From Mediterranea sp. (in: CFB group bacteria) (GTDB lineage: Bacteria; Bacteroidota; Bacteroidia; Bacteroidales; Bacteroidaceae): a DNA stretch of 35,546 bases. The DNA is taken from NCBI GenBank assembly GCA_031261785.1, contig JAISIZ010000113.1, positions 1 to 35,546 on the forward strand. Direction: 5' to 3'. The notes below the pieces were generated by a model. That model was not told the DNA's origin. It was given only the letters and a program-made list of their open reading frames with translations, and ran no database searches. The position numbers were made by a program, and so were the translations under genes. Shown here one piece after another: positions 23,673 to 31,961 of the stretch. How positions within the stretch are numbered: the first letter of the stretch is position 1; each line of letters starts with the position of its first letter.

Positions 23673-25562
23673 ATGAAGAATTTCGAATACGACGTGATCG
23701 TGATTGGCGCCGGACACGCCGGATGCGAGGCCGCCTCGGCCGCCGCGCGGCTGGGGTCGAAGACGTGCCTCATCACCATGGACATGAACAAGATCGCGCA
23801 GATGAGCTGCAACCCCGCCGTGGGAGGCATCGCCAAAGGACAGATCGTGCGCGAGATCGACGCGCTGGGCGGACAGATGGGATTGGTGACGGACCAGACC
23901 GCCATCCAGTTTCGCATCCTCAACCGCTCGAAAGGCCCCGCTATGTGGAGCCCCCGCGCGCAATGCGACCGCGCCAAGTTCATCTGGGCCTGGCGCGAAC
24001 GGATAGAGAACACGCCCAACCTGCACATCTGGCAAGACACCGTGAGCGAGCTGCTCGTGGAACACGGCGAGGTGACGGGCGTCACCACCCTCTGGGGCGT
24101 CACCTTCAAGGCACGTTGCGTGGTAGTCACCGCCGGCACCTTCCTCAACGGGCTGATGCACGTGGGACGCCGCCAACTACCCGGCGGACGCATGGCCGAG
24201 CCAGCCTCCCACGGCCTCACCGAATCCATCGCCCGCCACGGCATAGCCTACGGACGCATGAAGACGGGCACGCCCGTACGCGTCGACGGGCGAAGCGTAC
24301 GATTCGACCTGCTGGAGACGCAGGACGGGGAAAACGACTTCCACCGGTTCTCGTTCATGAACACCGGCGCCCGCCACCTCAGGCAACTGCAATGCTGGAC
24401 CTGCTACACCAACGAGGAGGTTCACCGGACGCTACGCGAGGGTTTGTCCGATTCGCCCCTTTTCAACGGACAAATACAGAGCATAGGGCCACGCTATTGC
24501 CCCAGCATAGAGACGAAGATAGTGACCTTCCCCGACAGGACGCAACACCAGCTCTTCCTCGAACCCGAGGGCGAGACCACCCAGGAGCTTTACCTCAACG
24601 GCTTCTCCTCCTCCCTCCCGCTGGAGACACAGCTGGCCGCGCTGCGCAAAATTCCCGCCTTCGCCGACATCGTGGCCTACCGCCCCGGATACGCCATAGA
24701 ATACGACTACTTCGACCCCACGCAGCTGCGGCATACGCTGGAATCGAAAGTCGTCAGGAACCTCTTCCTCGCCGGACAGGTGAACGGAACCACCGGCTAT
24801 GAGGAAGCCGCCGGACAAGGCCTCGTGGCGGGTATCAACGCGCATGTCAACTGCCACGGCGGACAAGCCTTCACGCTCGCGCGCGACGAAGCCTATATCG
24901 GCGTACTCATCGACGACCTCGTGACCAAAGGAGTGGACGAACCCTACCGTATGTTCACCTCACGGGCCGAATACCGTATCCTGCTCCGCATGGACGACGC
25001 CGACATGCGCCTCACTCCCCGGGCCGCCCAACTGGGACTGGCTACCCGCGAACGCCAACAGCTGATGGAGAGCAAACGGGAGAGTATCGAACGGATCGTG
25101 AGCTTCGCGCAAACGTATTCGCTCAAGCCGGAACTCATCAACGACGCCCTGGAACGACTGGGCACCACCCCCCTGCGCCAAGGATGCAAGCTGATAGAGG
25201 TGCTGGGCCGCCCGCAGGCCACCATCGAGAATCTGGCCCCATACGTCGCCGCGCTCCAGCAAGAATTGGACAAGGTCGCCGCCGCCGATCCCGAACGGCG
25301 GGAAGAGACCCTCGAAGCGGCGGAGATACGGATCAAGTATCATGGCTATATCGAGCGCGAGCGACAGATCGCCGAGAAGCTCACCCGCTTGGAGAGCATC
25401 CGGATCAAGGGACGATTTGACTACGAATCACTACAGTCGCTCTCCACCGAAGCCCGACAAAAGCTGAGCCGAATCGACCCCGAGACCATTGGGCAAGCGA
25501 GCCGAATCCCAGGCGTGTCGCCGAGCGACATCAACGTGCTGCTGGTGCTTTCGGGCAGATAG
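23673..25562 (+). CDS. mnmG: tRNA uridine-5-carboxymethylaminomethyl(34) synthesis enzyme MnmG (GidA)
   Basis: This 629-residue FAD enzyme, with MnmE, installs the cmnm5 group on the wobble uridine of tRNAs. The FAD motif is VIVIGAGHAGCEAA (residues about 8-21). The signature GPRYCPSIETKI (about 272) and GQVNGTTGYEEAAGQG (about 368) identify it. The C-terminal helical domain needed for MnmE contact is present, ending PSDINVLLVLSGR. Length is normal. The ATG at 23673 was chosen because the upstream TTG would precede the predicted start of transcription. A parS site lies 7 nt after its stop, matching the frequent association of gidA with chromosome partition sites. Confidence 0.97.
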   Translation: MKNFEYDVIVIGAGHAGCEAASAAARLGSKTCLITMDMNKIAQMSCNPAVGGIAKGQIVREIDALGGQMGLVTDQTAIQFRILNRSKGPAMWSPRAQCDRAKFIWAWRERIENTPNLHIWQDTVSELLVEHGEVTGVTTLWGVTFKARCVVVTAGTFLNGLMHVGRRQLPGGRMAEPASHGLTESIARHGIAYGRMKTGTPVRVDGRSVRFDLLETQDGENDFHRFSFMNTGARHLRQLQCWTCYTNEEVHRTLREGLSDSPLFNGQIQSIGPRYCPSIETKIVTFPDRTQHQLFLEPEGETTQELYLNGFSSSLPLETQLAALRKIPAFADIVAYRPGYAIEYDYFDPTQLRHTLESKVVRNLFLAGQVNGTTGYEEAAGQGLVAGINAHVNCHGGQAFTLARDEAYIGVLIDDLVTKGVDEPYRMFTSRAEYRILLRMDDADMRLTPRAAQLGLATRERQQLMESKRESIERIVSFAQTYSLKPELINDALERLGTTPLRQGCKLIEVLGRPQATIENLAPYVAALQQELDKVAAADPERREETLEAAEIRIKYHGYIERERQIAEKLTRLESIRIKGRFDYESLQSLSTEARQKLSRIDPETIGQASRIPGVSPSDINVLLVLSGR

Positions 25563-25569
25563 CGGACGA

Positions 25570-25585
25570 CGTTTCACGTGAAACA
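25570..25585. other. parS-like centromere site
   Basis: CGTTTCACGTGAAACA matches the bacterial parS consensus TGTTTCACGTGAAACA at 15 of 16 positions and contains a perfect 14-bp palindrome (25571-25584). It lies between the mnmG stop (25562) and the apt start (25619). ParB binds such sites to load the partition complex. No other copy was noticed in the window, and parA/parB are not encoded here. Confidence 0.85.
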
Positions 25586-25618
25586 AATCATTTAAGAGAA
25601 TAATATAAAGCAAAGAGT

Positions 25619-26143
25619 ATGAGCAAAGAAACATTAGCGAAGAGCATCCGTACAGTAGCCGACTTCCCTATCCCCGGCATCCTGTTTTACGACGTCACCA
25701 CCCTGTTCAAAGACGCCGACTGCCTGCGGGAACTGTCGGACACCCTATACGAGATGTACAAAGGACGAGGCATCACGAAAGTGGTGGGCATCGAATCGAG
25801 AGGCTTCATCATGGGGCCGATACTGGCCACCCGCCTCGGGGCGGGATTCGTCCCCATCCGCAAGCCGGGCAAACTGCCGGCGGAGACCATCGAACAAAGC
25901 TACGCCAAGGAATACGGCGAGGACACCATACAGATACACCAGGACGCGCTCGACGAGAACGACGTGGTACTGCTGCACGACGACCTGCTGGCCACGGGAG
26001 GCACCATGAAAGCGGCCTGCGCCCTGGTGAAGAAGCTCAACCCGAAGAAGGTGTACGTCAACTTCATCATCGAACTGAAGGAGCTGGACGGTACCAACGG
26101 ATTCGACGACGACGTGGAGGTGGAGACGGTGCTGAGCCTCTGA
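25619..26143 (+). CDS. apt: Adenine phosphoribosyltransferase
   Basis: This 174-residue salvage enzyme makes AMP from adenine and PRPP. The PRPP-binding motif VVLLHDDLLATGGTMKAA (about residues 118-135) and the adenine-site region VVGIESRGFIMGPILAT (about 56-72) are clear. FPIPGILFYDVTTLF near the N-terminus is the family start. Length is typical. The gene sits between mnmG and uvrC on the same strand. The 56-nt spacer upstream contains the parS site and an AT-rich leader, with no clear promoter of its own. Confidence 0.96.
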   Translation: MSKETLAKSIRTVADFPIPGILFYDVTTLFKDADCLRELSDTLYEMYKGRGITKVVGIESRGFIMGPILATRLGAGFVPIRKPGKLPAETIEQSYAKEYGEDTIQIHQDALDENDVVLLHDDLLATGGTMKAACALVKKLNPKKVYVNFIIELKELDGTNGFDDDVEVETVLSL

Positions 26144-26177
26144 CGCGAAAACACGACCCATTTAATCATGAGGCAGC

Positions 26178-28010
26178 ATGAGTAGTATAGCGCACACCAA
26201 CAAGAATGCCGAGTACCTGAAGGGTATCGTGGACAACCTGCCCGAAGGACCCGGCATCTACCAATACCTCAACGCCGAGGGAACGATTATCTACGTTGGA
26301 AAGGCGAAGAACCTGAAAAGAAGGGTCTACTCCTACTTCAGCAAGGAGCACGACCCGGGCAAGACACGGGTGCTGGTGAGCAAAATCGCGGATATACGCT
26401 ACATCGTGGTGAACAGCGAGGAGGACGCGCTGCTGCTGGAGAACAACCTCATCAAGAAGTACAAGCCACGCTACAACGTACTGCTCAAGGACGACAAGAC
26501 CTACCCCTCCATCTGCGTGCAGAACGAGCATTTTCCCCGGGTGTTCAAGACGCGCCGCATCATCAAGAACGGATCCTCCTACTACGGCCCTTACAGCCAC
26601 GTGCCCTCCATGTACGCCGTGCTCGACCTCATCAAGCGGCTCTACCCCATCCGCACCTGCCACCTCAATCTCAGTCCGGAGAACATACGGGCGGGCAAGT
26701 TCAACGTCTGCTTGGAGTACCACATCAAGAACTGCGCCGGTCCTTGCGTGGGGCTGCAATCGGAGGAGGAATACCTCGCCAACATCGATGAAATCAAGGA
26801 AATACTCCGCGGCAACACCCGGGACATCGCCCTGATACTGCTGCGGCGGATGCGCGAGCTGGCCGCCGAGATGAGGTTCGAGGAGGCGCAACGGCTGAAG
26901 GAGAGGTATATGCTGATAGAGAGCTACCAGGCCAAATCGGAAGTGGTGAGCGCCGTGCTACACAACATCGACGTATTCGCCATCGAGGAAGACACCGACA
27001 ACTCCGCCTTCATCAACTACCTGCACATCACCAACGGAGCCATCAACCAGGCCTTCACGTTCGAGTACAAGAAGCGGCTCAACGAGAGCCGCGAGGAGCT
27101 GCTGGCGCTGGGCATCATCGAGATGAGGGAGCGCTACAAGAGCCAGTCGAAGGAGATCATCGTCCCCTTCCCCGTCGACATGGAGTTGAATGGCGTCACC
27201 TTCACCGTCCCCCAACGGGGCGACAAGAAGAAACTGCTCGAACTCTCGATCCTCAACGTGAAGCAGTACAAGGCCGACCGCCTCAAGCAGGCCGAGAAGC
27301 TCAACCCCGAGCAACGCGCCATGAGGCTGATGAAAGAGATACAGCAAGAGTTGCGCCTGCCCAAACCACCCATGCGGATAGAGTGCTTCGACAACTCGAA
27401 CATCCAGGGGACCGACGCCGTGGCGGCCTGCGTGGTGTTCGTCAAGGCCAAGCCCTCGAAGAAGGATTACCGGAAGTACGCCATCAAGACCGTGGTAGGC
27501 CCCGACGACTACGCCTCCATGAAGGAAGTGGTGCGCCGCCGCTACCAACGCGCTATCGAGGAGCGGACACCCCTGCCCGACCTCATCATCACCGACGGCG
27601 GAAAAGGGCAGATGGAGGTGGTACGCGAGGTCGTGGAAGACGAGCTGAACCTCCACATCCCCATCGCCGGACTGGCCAAGGACAATCGTCACCGCACCTC
27701 GGAACTCCTGTTCGGATTCCCTCCCCAAACCATCGGCACAAAGCAGCAAAGCACTCTGTTCAAGCTACTTACGCAGATACAAGACGAGGTGCACCGCTTC
27801 GCCATCACCTTCCACCGCGACAAACGCAGCAAGCGGCAGGTAGCCTCGGCGCTCGACGAGATCAAGGGCATCGGCGAGAAGAGCAAGAGCGCCCTGCTGA
27901 AGCACTTCAAGAGCGTGAAACGCATCAAGGAAGCCACGGAAGAGGAGCTGGCCGAGGTAGTGGGCACGGCGAAGGCACGCATCGTGAAAGAGGCGCTTCC
28001 TCCTTTATGA
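26178..28010 (+). CDS. uvrC: Excinuclease ABC subunit C
   Basis: This 610-residue protein makes the dual incisions of nucleotide excision repair with UvrA and UvrB. The GIY-YIG domain (GPGIYQYLNAEGTIIYVGKA, residues about 25-44, then NLKRR) cuts 3' of the lesion. The UVR motif (EMRFEEAQRLKERYMLIE, about 233-250) binds UvrB. The RNase-H-like domain (RIECFDNSNIQGTDAV, about 396-411) cuts on the 5' side. A C-terminal helix-hairpin-helix pair (IKGIGEKSKSALLKHF) binds DNA. All four parts are present and the length is normal. It starts 34 nt after apt. Confidence 0.97.
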   Translation: MSSIAHTNKNAEYLKGIVDNLPEGPGIYQYLNAEGTIIYVGKAKNLKRRVYSYFSKEHDPGKTRVLVSKIADIRYIVVNSEEDALLLENNLIKKYKPRYNVLLKDDKTYPSICVQNEHFPRVFKTRRIIKNGSSYYGPYSHVPSMYAVLDLIKRLYPIRTCHLNLSPENIRAGKFNVCLEYHIKNCAGPCVGLQSEEEYLANIDEIKEILRGNTRDIALILLRRMRELAAEMRFEEAQRLKERYMLIESYQAKSEVVSAVLHNIDVFAIEEDTDNSAFINYLHITNGAINQAFTFEYKKRLNESREELLALGIIEMRERYKSQSKEIIVPFPVDMELNGVTFTVPQRGDKKKLLELSILNVKQYKADRLKQAEKLNPEQRAMRLMKEIQQELRLPKPPMRIECFDNSNIQGTDAVAACVVFVKAKPSKKDYRKYAIKTVVGPDDYASMKEVVRRRYQRAIEERTPLPDLIITDGGKGQMEVVREVVEDELNLHIPIAGLAKDNRHRTSELLFGFPPQTIGTKQQSTLFKLLTQIQDEVHRFAITFHRDKRSKRQVASALDEIKGIGEKSKSALLKHFKSVKRIKEATEEELAEVVGTAKARIVKEALPPL

Positions 28011-28053
28011 AAATCCGCTTCGGACAGAAGCCGTGATATTTCCCGAGAGCACG

Positions 28054-28176
28054 GGGCATCTCTCCCCGAGAGGTGGGGGTCATCTCTCCCCGAGAGGTAG
28101 GGGTCATCTCTCCCCGAGAGTTCAACGCACCCATCAGGGAGAGTTCAACGCACCTGTCGGGGAGAGTTCAGCACGA
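28054..28176. repeat. Compound inverted tandem repeat between uvrC and dtd
   Basis: Three copies of CATCTCTCCCCGAGAG (28057-28072, 28081-28096, 28105-28120) have a 24-bp period. Two copies of a 23-bp unit (28121-28143 and 28144-28166, starting TTCAACGCACC and ending GGGAGAG) follow, with a partial third. The second unit resembles the reverse complement of the first (shared GGGGAGAG core). The two arrays therefore face each other and can pair into a large stem. CTCTC-CCC-GAGAG also folds within each unit. No protein is supported here, although the 24-bp period leaves frames open on both strands. Confidence 0.85.
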
Positions 28177-28234
28177 CTTCCTATTAAGGAGAGAGACGAA
28201 GCTATCCCCCTCATCAACTTGTCCCCTCCCCTCC

Positions 28235-28265
28235 TTGTCCACTCAATAATTAATTCGTAATTTTG
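28235..28265 (+). promoter_or_regulatory. Promoter of the dtd operon
   Basis: TTG (28235-28237), exactly 20 nt, then TAATTTTG (28258-28265), a perfect TAnnTTTG. The AAAGGA ribosome site and ATG of dtd follow 25 nt downstream. It makes dtd, the MazG-like gene and deoC independent of uvrC. Confidence 0.7.
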
Positions 28266-28289
28266 TCCCCTTATCAATCGAAAGGAACA

Positions 28290-28742
28290 ATGCGCATCGT
28301 GATACAACGGGTCGCCCACGCCTCGGTCGCCATCGGCGGCACGGTGAAATCGGCCATCGGGCCGGGGATGCTGGTGCTGGTGGGCATCGAGGAGGCCGAC
28401 GGACAGGAGGACATCGACTGGCTCTGCAAGAAGACGGTGAACCTCCGCATATTCGACGACGACGAGGGGGTGATGAACCGCTCCATACTCGACAGCGGAG
28501 GCGATATCCTCGTCGTCAGCCAGTTCACCCTCCACGCCTCGACCAAGAAAGGGAACCGTCCCTCGTACATCAAGGCCGCCAAGCCAGCCGTCTCCATCCC
28601 TCTCTACGAAACGTTTTGCCGCGAACTGGCACTCGCCCTGGGGAAAGAGGTAGGCACGGGAACCTTCGGCGCGGAGATGAAGGTGGAGCTGCTGAACGAC
28701 GGCCCCGTGACCATCTGCATGGACACCAAGAACAAGGAGTAA
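28290..28742 (+). CDS. dtd: D-aminoacyl-tRNA deacylase
   Basis: This 150-residue enzyme hydrolyses D-amino acids mischarged on tRNA. It begins MRIVIQRVAHASVAI and carries the two active-site strips SQFTLHASTKKGNRPSY (about residues 76-92) and LLNDGPVTICMDT (about 132-144, the NxGPVT motif). Length is canonical. The ATG at 28290 has AAAGGA just upstream, whereas an in-frame codon at 28263 overlaps the promoter and was rejected. The MazG-like gene follows after 13 nt. Confidence 0.96.
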   Translation: MRIVIQRVAHASVAIGGTVKSAIGPGMLVLVGIEEADGQEDIDWLCKKTVNLRIFDDDEGVMNRSILDSGGDILVVSQFTLHASTKKGNRPSYIKAAKPAVSIPLYETFCRELALALGKEVGTGTFGAEMKVELLNDGPVTICMDTKNKE

Positions 28743-28755
28743 AAACGGAACAAGC

Positions 28756-29094
28756 ATGACGATAGAAGAAGCCCAGCAACAAGTAGATCGGTGGATAAAG
28801 ACGTACGGCGTACGTTACTTCAGCGAACTGACCAACATGGCCGTCCTCACCGAAGAAGTGGGCGAGCTGGCTCGCGTGATAGCCCGTAAATACGGCGACC
28901 AATCCTTCAAGGAGGGCGAGAAGGAGAACCTCGACGAAGAGATGGCCGACGTGCTATGGGTGCTCATCTGCTTAGCCAACCAGACGGGCGTGAACCTCAC
29001 CGAGGCTTTTTCCGAAAGCCTCGAGAAGAAGACGAGAAGAGACAATCGGAGACATTTAAACAATCCAAAACTCACCAATCATGGAAGAGAATAA
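28756..29094 (+). CDS. MazG-like nucleotide pyrophosphohydrolase
   Basis: This 112-residue single-domain all-alpha pyrophosphatase shows the metal-binding E-E-x2-E at EEVGELARVIARKYG (about residues 34-48) and E-x2-x-D at LDEEMADVLWVLICLAN (about 57-73). It probably hydrolyses a noncanonical or surplus nucleoside triphosphate; the substrate cannot be told. It overlaps the start of deoC by 14 nt, which implies coupling and a nucleotide-housekeeping operon. Confidence 0.9.
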   Translation: MTIEEAQQQVDRWIKTYGVRYFSELTNMAVLTEEVGELARVIARKYGDQSFKEGEKENLDEEMADVLWVLICLANQTGVNLTEAFSESLEKKTRRDNRRHLNNPKLTNHGRE

Positions 29095-30004
29095 CCACCA
29101 CCATGCGCACGCGCACGAGCGCACGGACAAGTACCAAAGTACCTTGGCCAAGTACCACACCGCCCTGGACGACGACGACGTGCGGGCACGCGTGGCCGAC
29201 CTGCTGGCCAGCAAGGCAGTCGGGAACAACACCCTCGAGGTGAAGAAGTTCCTCTTCGGCTGCATCGACCTCACCTCGCTCGACACCAGCGACAACGACG
29301 AGGGCATCATGCGCTTCACCCAACGGGTGAACGAGTTCGACAACGCCTATCCCGACCTCGGGAACGTGGCCGCCATCTGCGTCTACCCCAACTTCGCCGC
29401 CGTGGTGAAGAATACGCTCGACGTGGAGGGTGTCAACATCGCCTGCGTATCGGGAGGATTCCCCTCCTCACAGACCTTCGCGGAGGTGAAGATGGCCGAG
29501 ACAGCCCTCGCCCTGGCCGACGGCGCCGACGAGATAGACATCGTCATCTCCGTGGGAAAGTTCCTGGCCGGCGACTACGAGACGCTCTGCGACGAGCTGG
29601 AGGAGGTGAAGGAGACCTGCAAGGAACATCACCTCAAGATCATCCTCGAGACGGGCGCGCTGAAGAGCGCCGCCAACATCAAGAAAGCCTCCATCCTGGC
29701 CATGTACTCGGGAGCCGACTTCATCAAGACCTCCACCGGCAAGCAGCAGCCGGCGGCCACCCCCGAGGCGGCCTACGTGATGTGCGAGGCCATCAGGGAG
29801 TACCACGAACGGACGGGACGGAAGGTGGGCTTCAAGCCCGCGGGAGGCATCAACACCGTGGCCGACGCCGTCGGCTACTACACCATCGTGAAGGAGGTGC
29901 TGGGCGACGAGTGGCTCACCAACGAGCGCTTCCGCATAGGCACCAGCCGACTGGCCAACCTCTTGCTCTCCGAAATCATGGGCGAGGAGACCAAATTCTT
30001 CTGA
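29081..30004 (+). CDS. deoC: Deoxyribose-phosphate aldolase
   Basis: This 307-residue class I aldolase cleaves 2-deoxyribose-5-phosphate into glyceraldehyde-3-phosphate and acetaldehyde. The Schiff-base Lys is in IKTSTGKQQPAATP (about residues 216-229), the second Lys in VGFKPAGGIN (about 249-258), and the first-half acid is in GADEIDIVISVGKFLAGDY. It is longer than typical family members (about 220-260) because of an N-terminal extension that begins MEENNHHHAHAHERTDKY, a natural His-rich run. Its start lies inside the MazG-like gene. Confidence 0.95.
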   Translation: MEENNHHHAHAHERTDKYQSTLAKYHTALDDDDVRARVADLLASKAVGNNTLEVKKFLFGCIDLTSLDTSDNDEGIMRFTQRVNEFDNAYPDLGNVAAICVYPNFAAVVKNTLDVEGVNIACVSGGFPSSQTFAEVKMAETALALADGADEIDIVISVGKFLAGDYETLCDELEEVKETCKEHHLKIILETGALKSAANIKKASILAMYSGADFIKTSTGKQQPAATPEAAYVMCEAIREYHERTGRKVGFKPAGGINTVADAVGYYTIVKEVLGDEWLTNERFRIGTSRLANLLLSEIMGEETKFF

Positions 30005-30043
30005 AAGAATCTTTCGGAATGACATAATCTCCCAAAGAAAAAG

Positions 30044-30088
30044 GGGCGAAGGTAGTGGGCTAATCACTGGAAATCACTACCTTTGCCC
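30044..30088. repeat. 14-bp inverted repeat downstream of deoC
   Basis: GGGCGAAGGTAGTG (30044-30057) pairs over its full length with CACTACCTTTGCCC (30075-30088), with one G-U wobble and a 17-nt loop. No T-tract follows, so it is an atypical terminator. Its right arm contains TACCTTTG (30078-30085), a perfect -7 promoter box about 110 nt before the next gene, but there is no TTG at the -33 position. It may combine the end of one unit with the start of the next. Confidence 0.65.
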
Positions 30089-30196
30089 ACACTTTATTAA
30101 GTAGAGAAGCATTTAAAGGGCTATAACCCCCAAAGAGTCTGTGGAAAAGACGTCAGTAGTGTCCGTCTCTTTCAAAAGGAAAAAGCGTTGTGGCTC

Positions 30197-30880
30197 ATGA
30201 GAAACGTGAAAGCAGAAGGACCGCGAATCAGCCTCAATCCGCTGAATCTTATCCTCGCCTCACCCCGCAAGCAGGGATTGCGCGTAGGATATATGGAAGC
30301 CATAGCCAGGGGCTTCTACCTCAATTGTATGCCTACCGGCGTGGAACGCGAACGCCTGTCGGCCATCCTCACCACCCATTACCATTGCGCCGACGCCGAC
30401 GGCGTGACGGGACTGATGGAGTTTCTCGTCAACGAGGGCGACCGCGTCGCCTACCAAATCATGGTGCCCTACCTCCTCTCCACCGAGAGCATCGACGAGT
30501 TCGAGGAGATTATCCACCGCCGCTTCTTCGGCGTGGAACGCTTCGTGACGCAAGGAAAGAACCTCTACAACTTCGTGAAATACGCCGAGGAGCGCCGCGA
30601 CCCCATCATCTGGTACAACGACATACAACGGGGCATTGCCGCCTGGGACATGGGGCAGCTGGTCTGCCTCGCCCGTCTGGCCAGGGAATGGGGATACATC
30701 GGGCAGGAAGAGGCCTGGAGATACATCGAGCAGGCCAACGCCATCTGCCGCGAGACACTCCGCACCCGCGAGGAGATAGACAAGAGCTACCTGCTGGGGT
30801 CGACGATGAAATCGGATAAGATTGACGAATGGGACCAGATGCTGTTCTGCTACGCCGCGTTGGACAAGCAGCGGAAGTGA
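30197..30880 (+). CDS. DUF1266-domain protein
   Basis: This 227-residue cytoplasmic protein matches DUF1266 in its C-terminal half: IAAWDMGQLVCLARLAREWG, GYIGQEEAWRYIEQAN and a following SYLLG. Its function is unknown. No signal peptide or membrane helix is seen. The ATG at 30197 is the conservative start. An in-frame TTG at 30188 has a better-placed AAGGA (7 nt upstream) and would add three residues. It ends 5 nt before the convergent polyprenyl synthase gene. Confidence 0.8.
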   Translation: MRNVKAEGPRISLNPLNLILASPRKQGLRVGYMEAIARGFYLNCMPTGVERERLSAILTTHYHCADADGVTGLMEFLVNEGDRVAYQIMVPYLLSTESIDEFEEIIHRRFFGVERFVTQGKNLYNFVKYAEERRDPIIWYNDIQRGIAAWDMGQLVCLARLAREWGYIGQEEAWRYIEQANAICRETLRTREEIDKSYLLGSTMKSDKIDEWDQMLFCYAALDKQRK

Positions 30881-30885
30881 GGACA

Positions 30886-31872
30886 CTACTTCTCGCGGTC
30901 GACCACGTAGTCTAAGTAAGCCACCAACGCGCGGGTGACGTCCGACACCGGGAACGAGGCCATCCCCTCCAGCGCCTCCAGTGCCTCGCGTTTGTAGTCG
31001 TTCATGCGACGTTCGGCGTACGCTATCCCTCCGTTCGCCTTGGTGAAGGCCACCAGTCGGCCAATTTCCTCACACGAAGCCTTTCCCTCCTTCACTCGGG
31101 CGGCTATCTGCCGGGCAGCGTCGTCGTTCGTCCGGTTGAGGGCATACAGCACGGGCAGCGTCAGCTTTCCCTCCAGCATGTCGTTGCCGGTGGGCTTGCC
31201 AATCTCCTTGCTGTCGAAATAGTCGAATATGTCGTCCTTGATCTGGAAGCACACGCCCAGACGCTCGCCGAAGAGGCGGGCCAATTCGAGCGCCTCGCCG
31301 TCCGTCTCCCCCGCCGAGAGCGCCGCCGCCTGCGCGCAGGTGGCAAAGAGCGCGGCCGTCTTTTTACGGATCACCTCGAAGTAGACAGCCTCACTGAAGT
31401 CGAGGTTGCTCACGTTGGAGAGTTGGAGCAGCTCACCGTCGGACAGGTCGCGCCCCAGCTCCGCGATCAGTCGGATGATGGGATGGCTCTGCGTCAGCTC
31501 GGCGTGCATCAGGCTGGTGGCGAGCAGGTAGTCGCCCGAAAGCACCGCCACCTTATTATTAAAGACGGCATTGACCGAGAGTTGGCCACGACGCTCGGAA
31601 CTTTCGTCCACCACGTCGTCGTGCACCAAGCTGGCCGTGTGCAGAAGCTCCAGGGAGACAGCCGTGTGATAGGTGGCCGGGCTTATCGCGCCATGCAGGC
31701 GGGCCATCAGCAGCACGAGGACAGGACGCATCAGCTTACCATTTCTCCGGCGGATATGGGAGACTACGTCGTTGAGCAACGCGTTGGGGCCGGAAACAGA
31801 GTTGTCAAACAGTTGCTTGAACTCCGCCAGCTCGCTCTCTATCGGGGCTTTGATGGGTGAAAAACTATCCAT
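30886..31872 (-). CDS. Polyprenyl (trans-prenyl) diphosphate synthase
   Basis: This 328-residue isoprenoid chain elongation enzyme extends an allylic diphosphate with IPP. The first Asp-rich motif is LVHDDVVDESSERRG (about residues 82-96, DDxxD) and the second is FQIKDDIFDYFD (about 208-219). NGKLMRPVLVLL marks the substrate-binding region. The length and sequence fit long-chain (octaprenyl-type) synthases that make the menaquinone side chain. The exact chain length is uncertain. It is divergent from polA, sharing a 90-nt spacer. Confidence 0.92.
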   Translation of the reverse strand: MDSFSPIKAPIESELAEFKQLFDNSVSGPNALLNDVVSHIRRRNGKLMRPVLVLLMARLHGAISPATYHTAVSLELLHTASLVHDDVVDESSERRGQLSVNAVFNNKVAVLSGDYLLATSLMHAELTQSHPIIRLIAELGRDLSDGELLQLSNVSNLDFSEAVYFEVIRKKTAALFATCAQAAALSAGETDGEALELARLFGERLGVCFQIKDDIFDYFDSKEIGKPTGNDMLEGKLTLPVLYALNRTNDDAARQIAARVKEGKASCEEIGRLVAFTKANGGIAYAERRMNDYKREALEALEGMASFPVSDVTRALVAYLDYVVDREK

Positions 31873-31891
31873 TCTTCTCGTGATTTGCCCA

Positions 31892-31899
31892 CAAAAGTA
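31892..31899 (-). promoter_or_regulatory. -7 box for the polyprenyl synthase gene
   Basis: TACTTTTG on the minus strand is a perfect TAnnTTTG, 20 nt upstream of the start codon, but no TTG lies at the expected spacing. On the plus strand TACTTTTA (31931-31938) is a near match upstream of polA. Both are tentative. Confidence 0.4.
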
Positions 31900-31961
31900 G
31901 TAATAAAACGCACAAGTCCGCTTTTTTTAGTACTTTTACCATGAATTTTTAATAAATCTAC

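Noticed and set aside
28054..28176. CRISPR array
   Set aside because: The units are contiguous 23-24-bp repeats without unique spacers, and no cas genes are nearby.
28033..28260. 75-codon ORF with GHLSPRGR repeats
   Set aside because: It is produced by the 24-bp tandem repeat, whose period leaves frames open on both strands. It has no credible ribosome site or conserved protein pattern.
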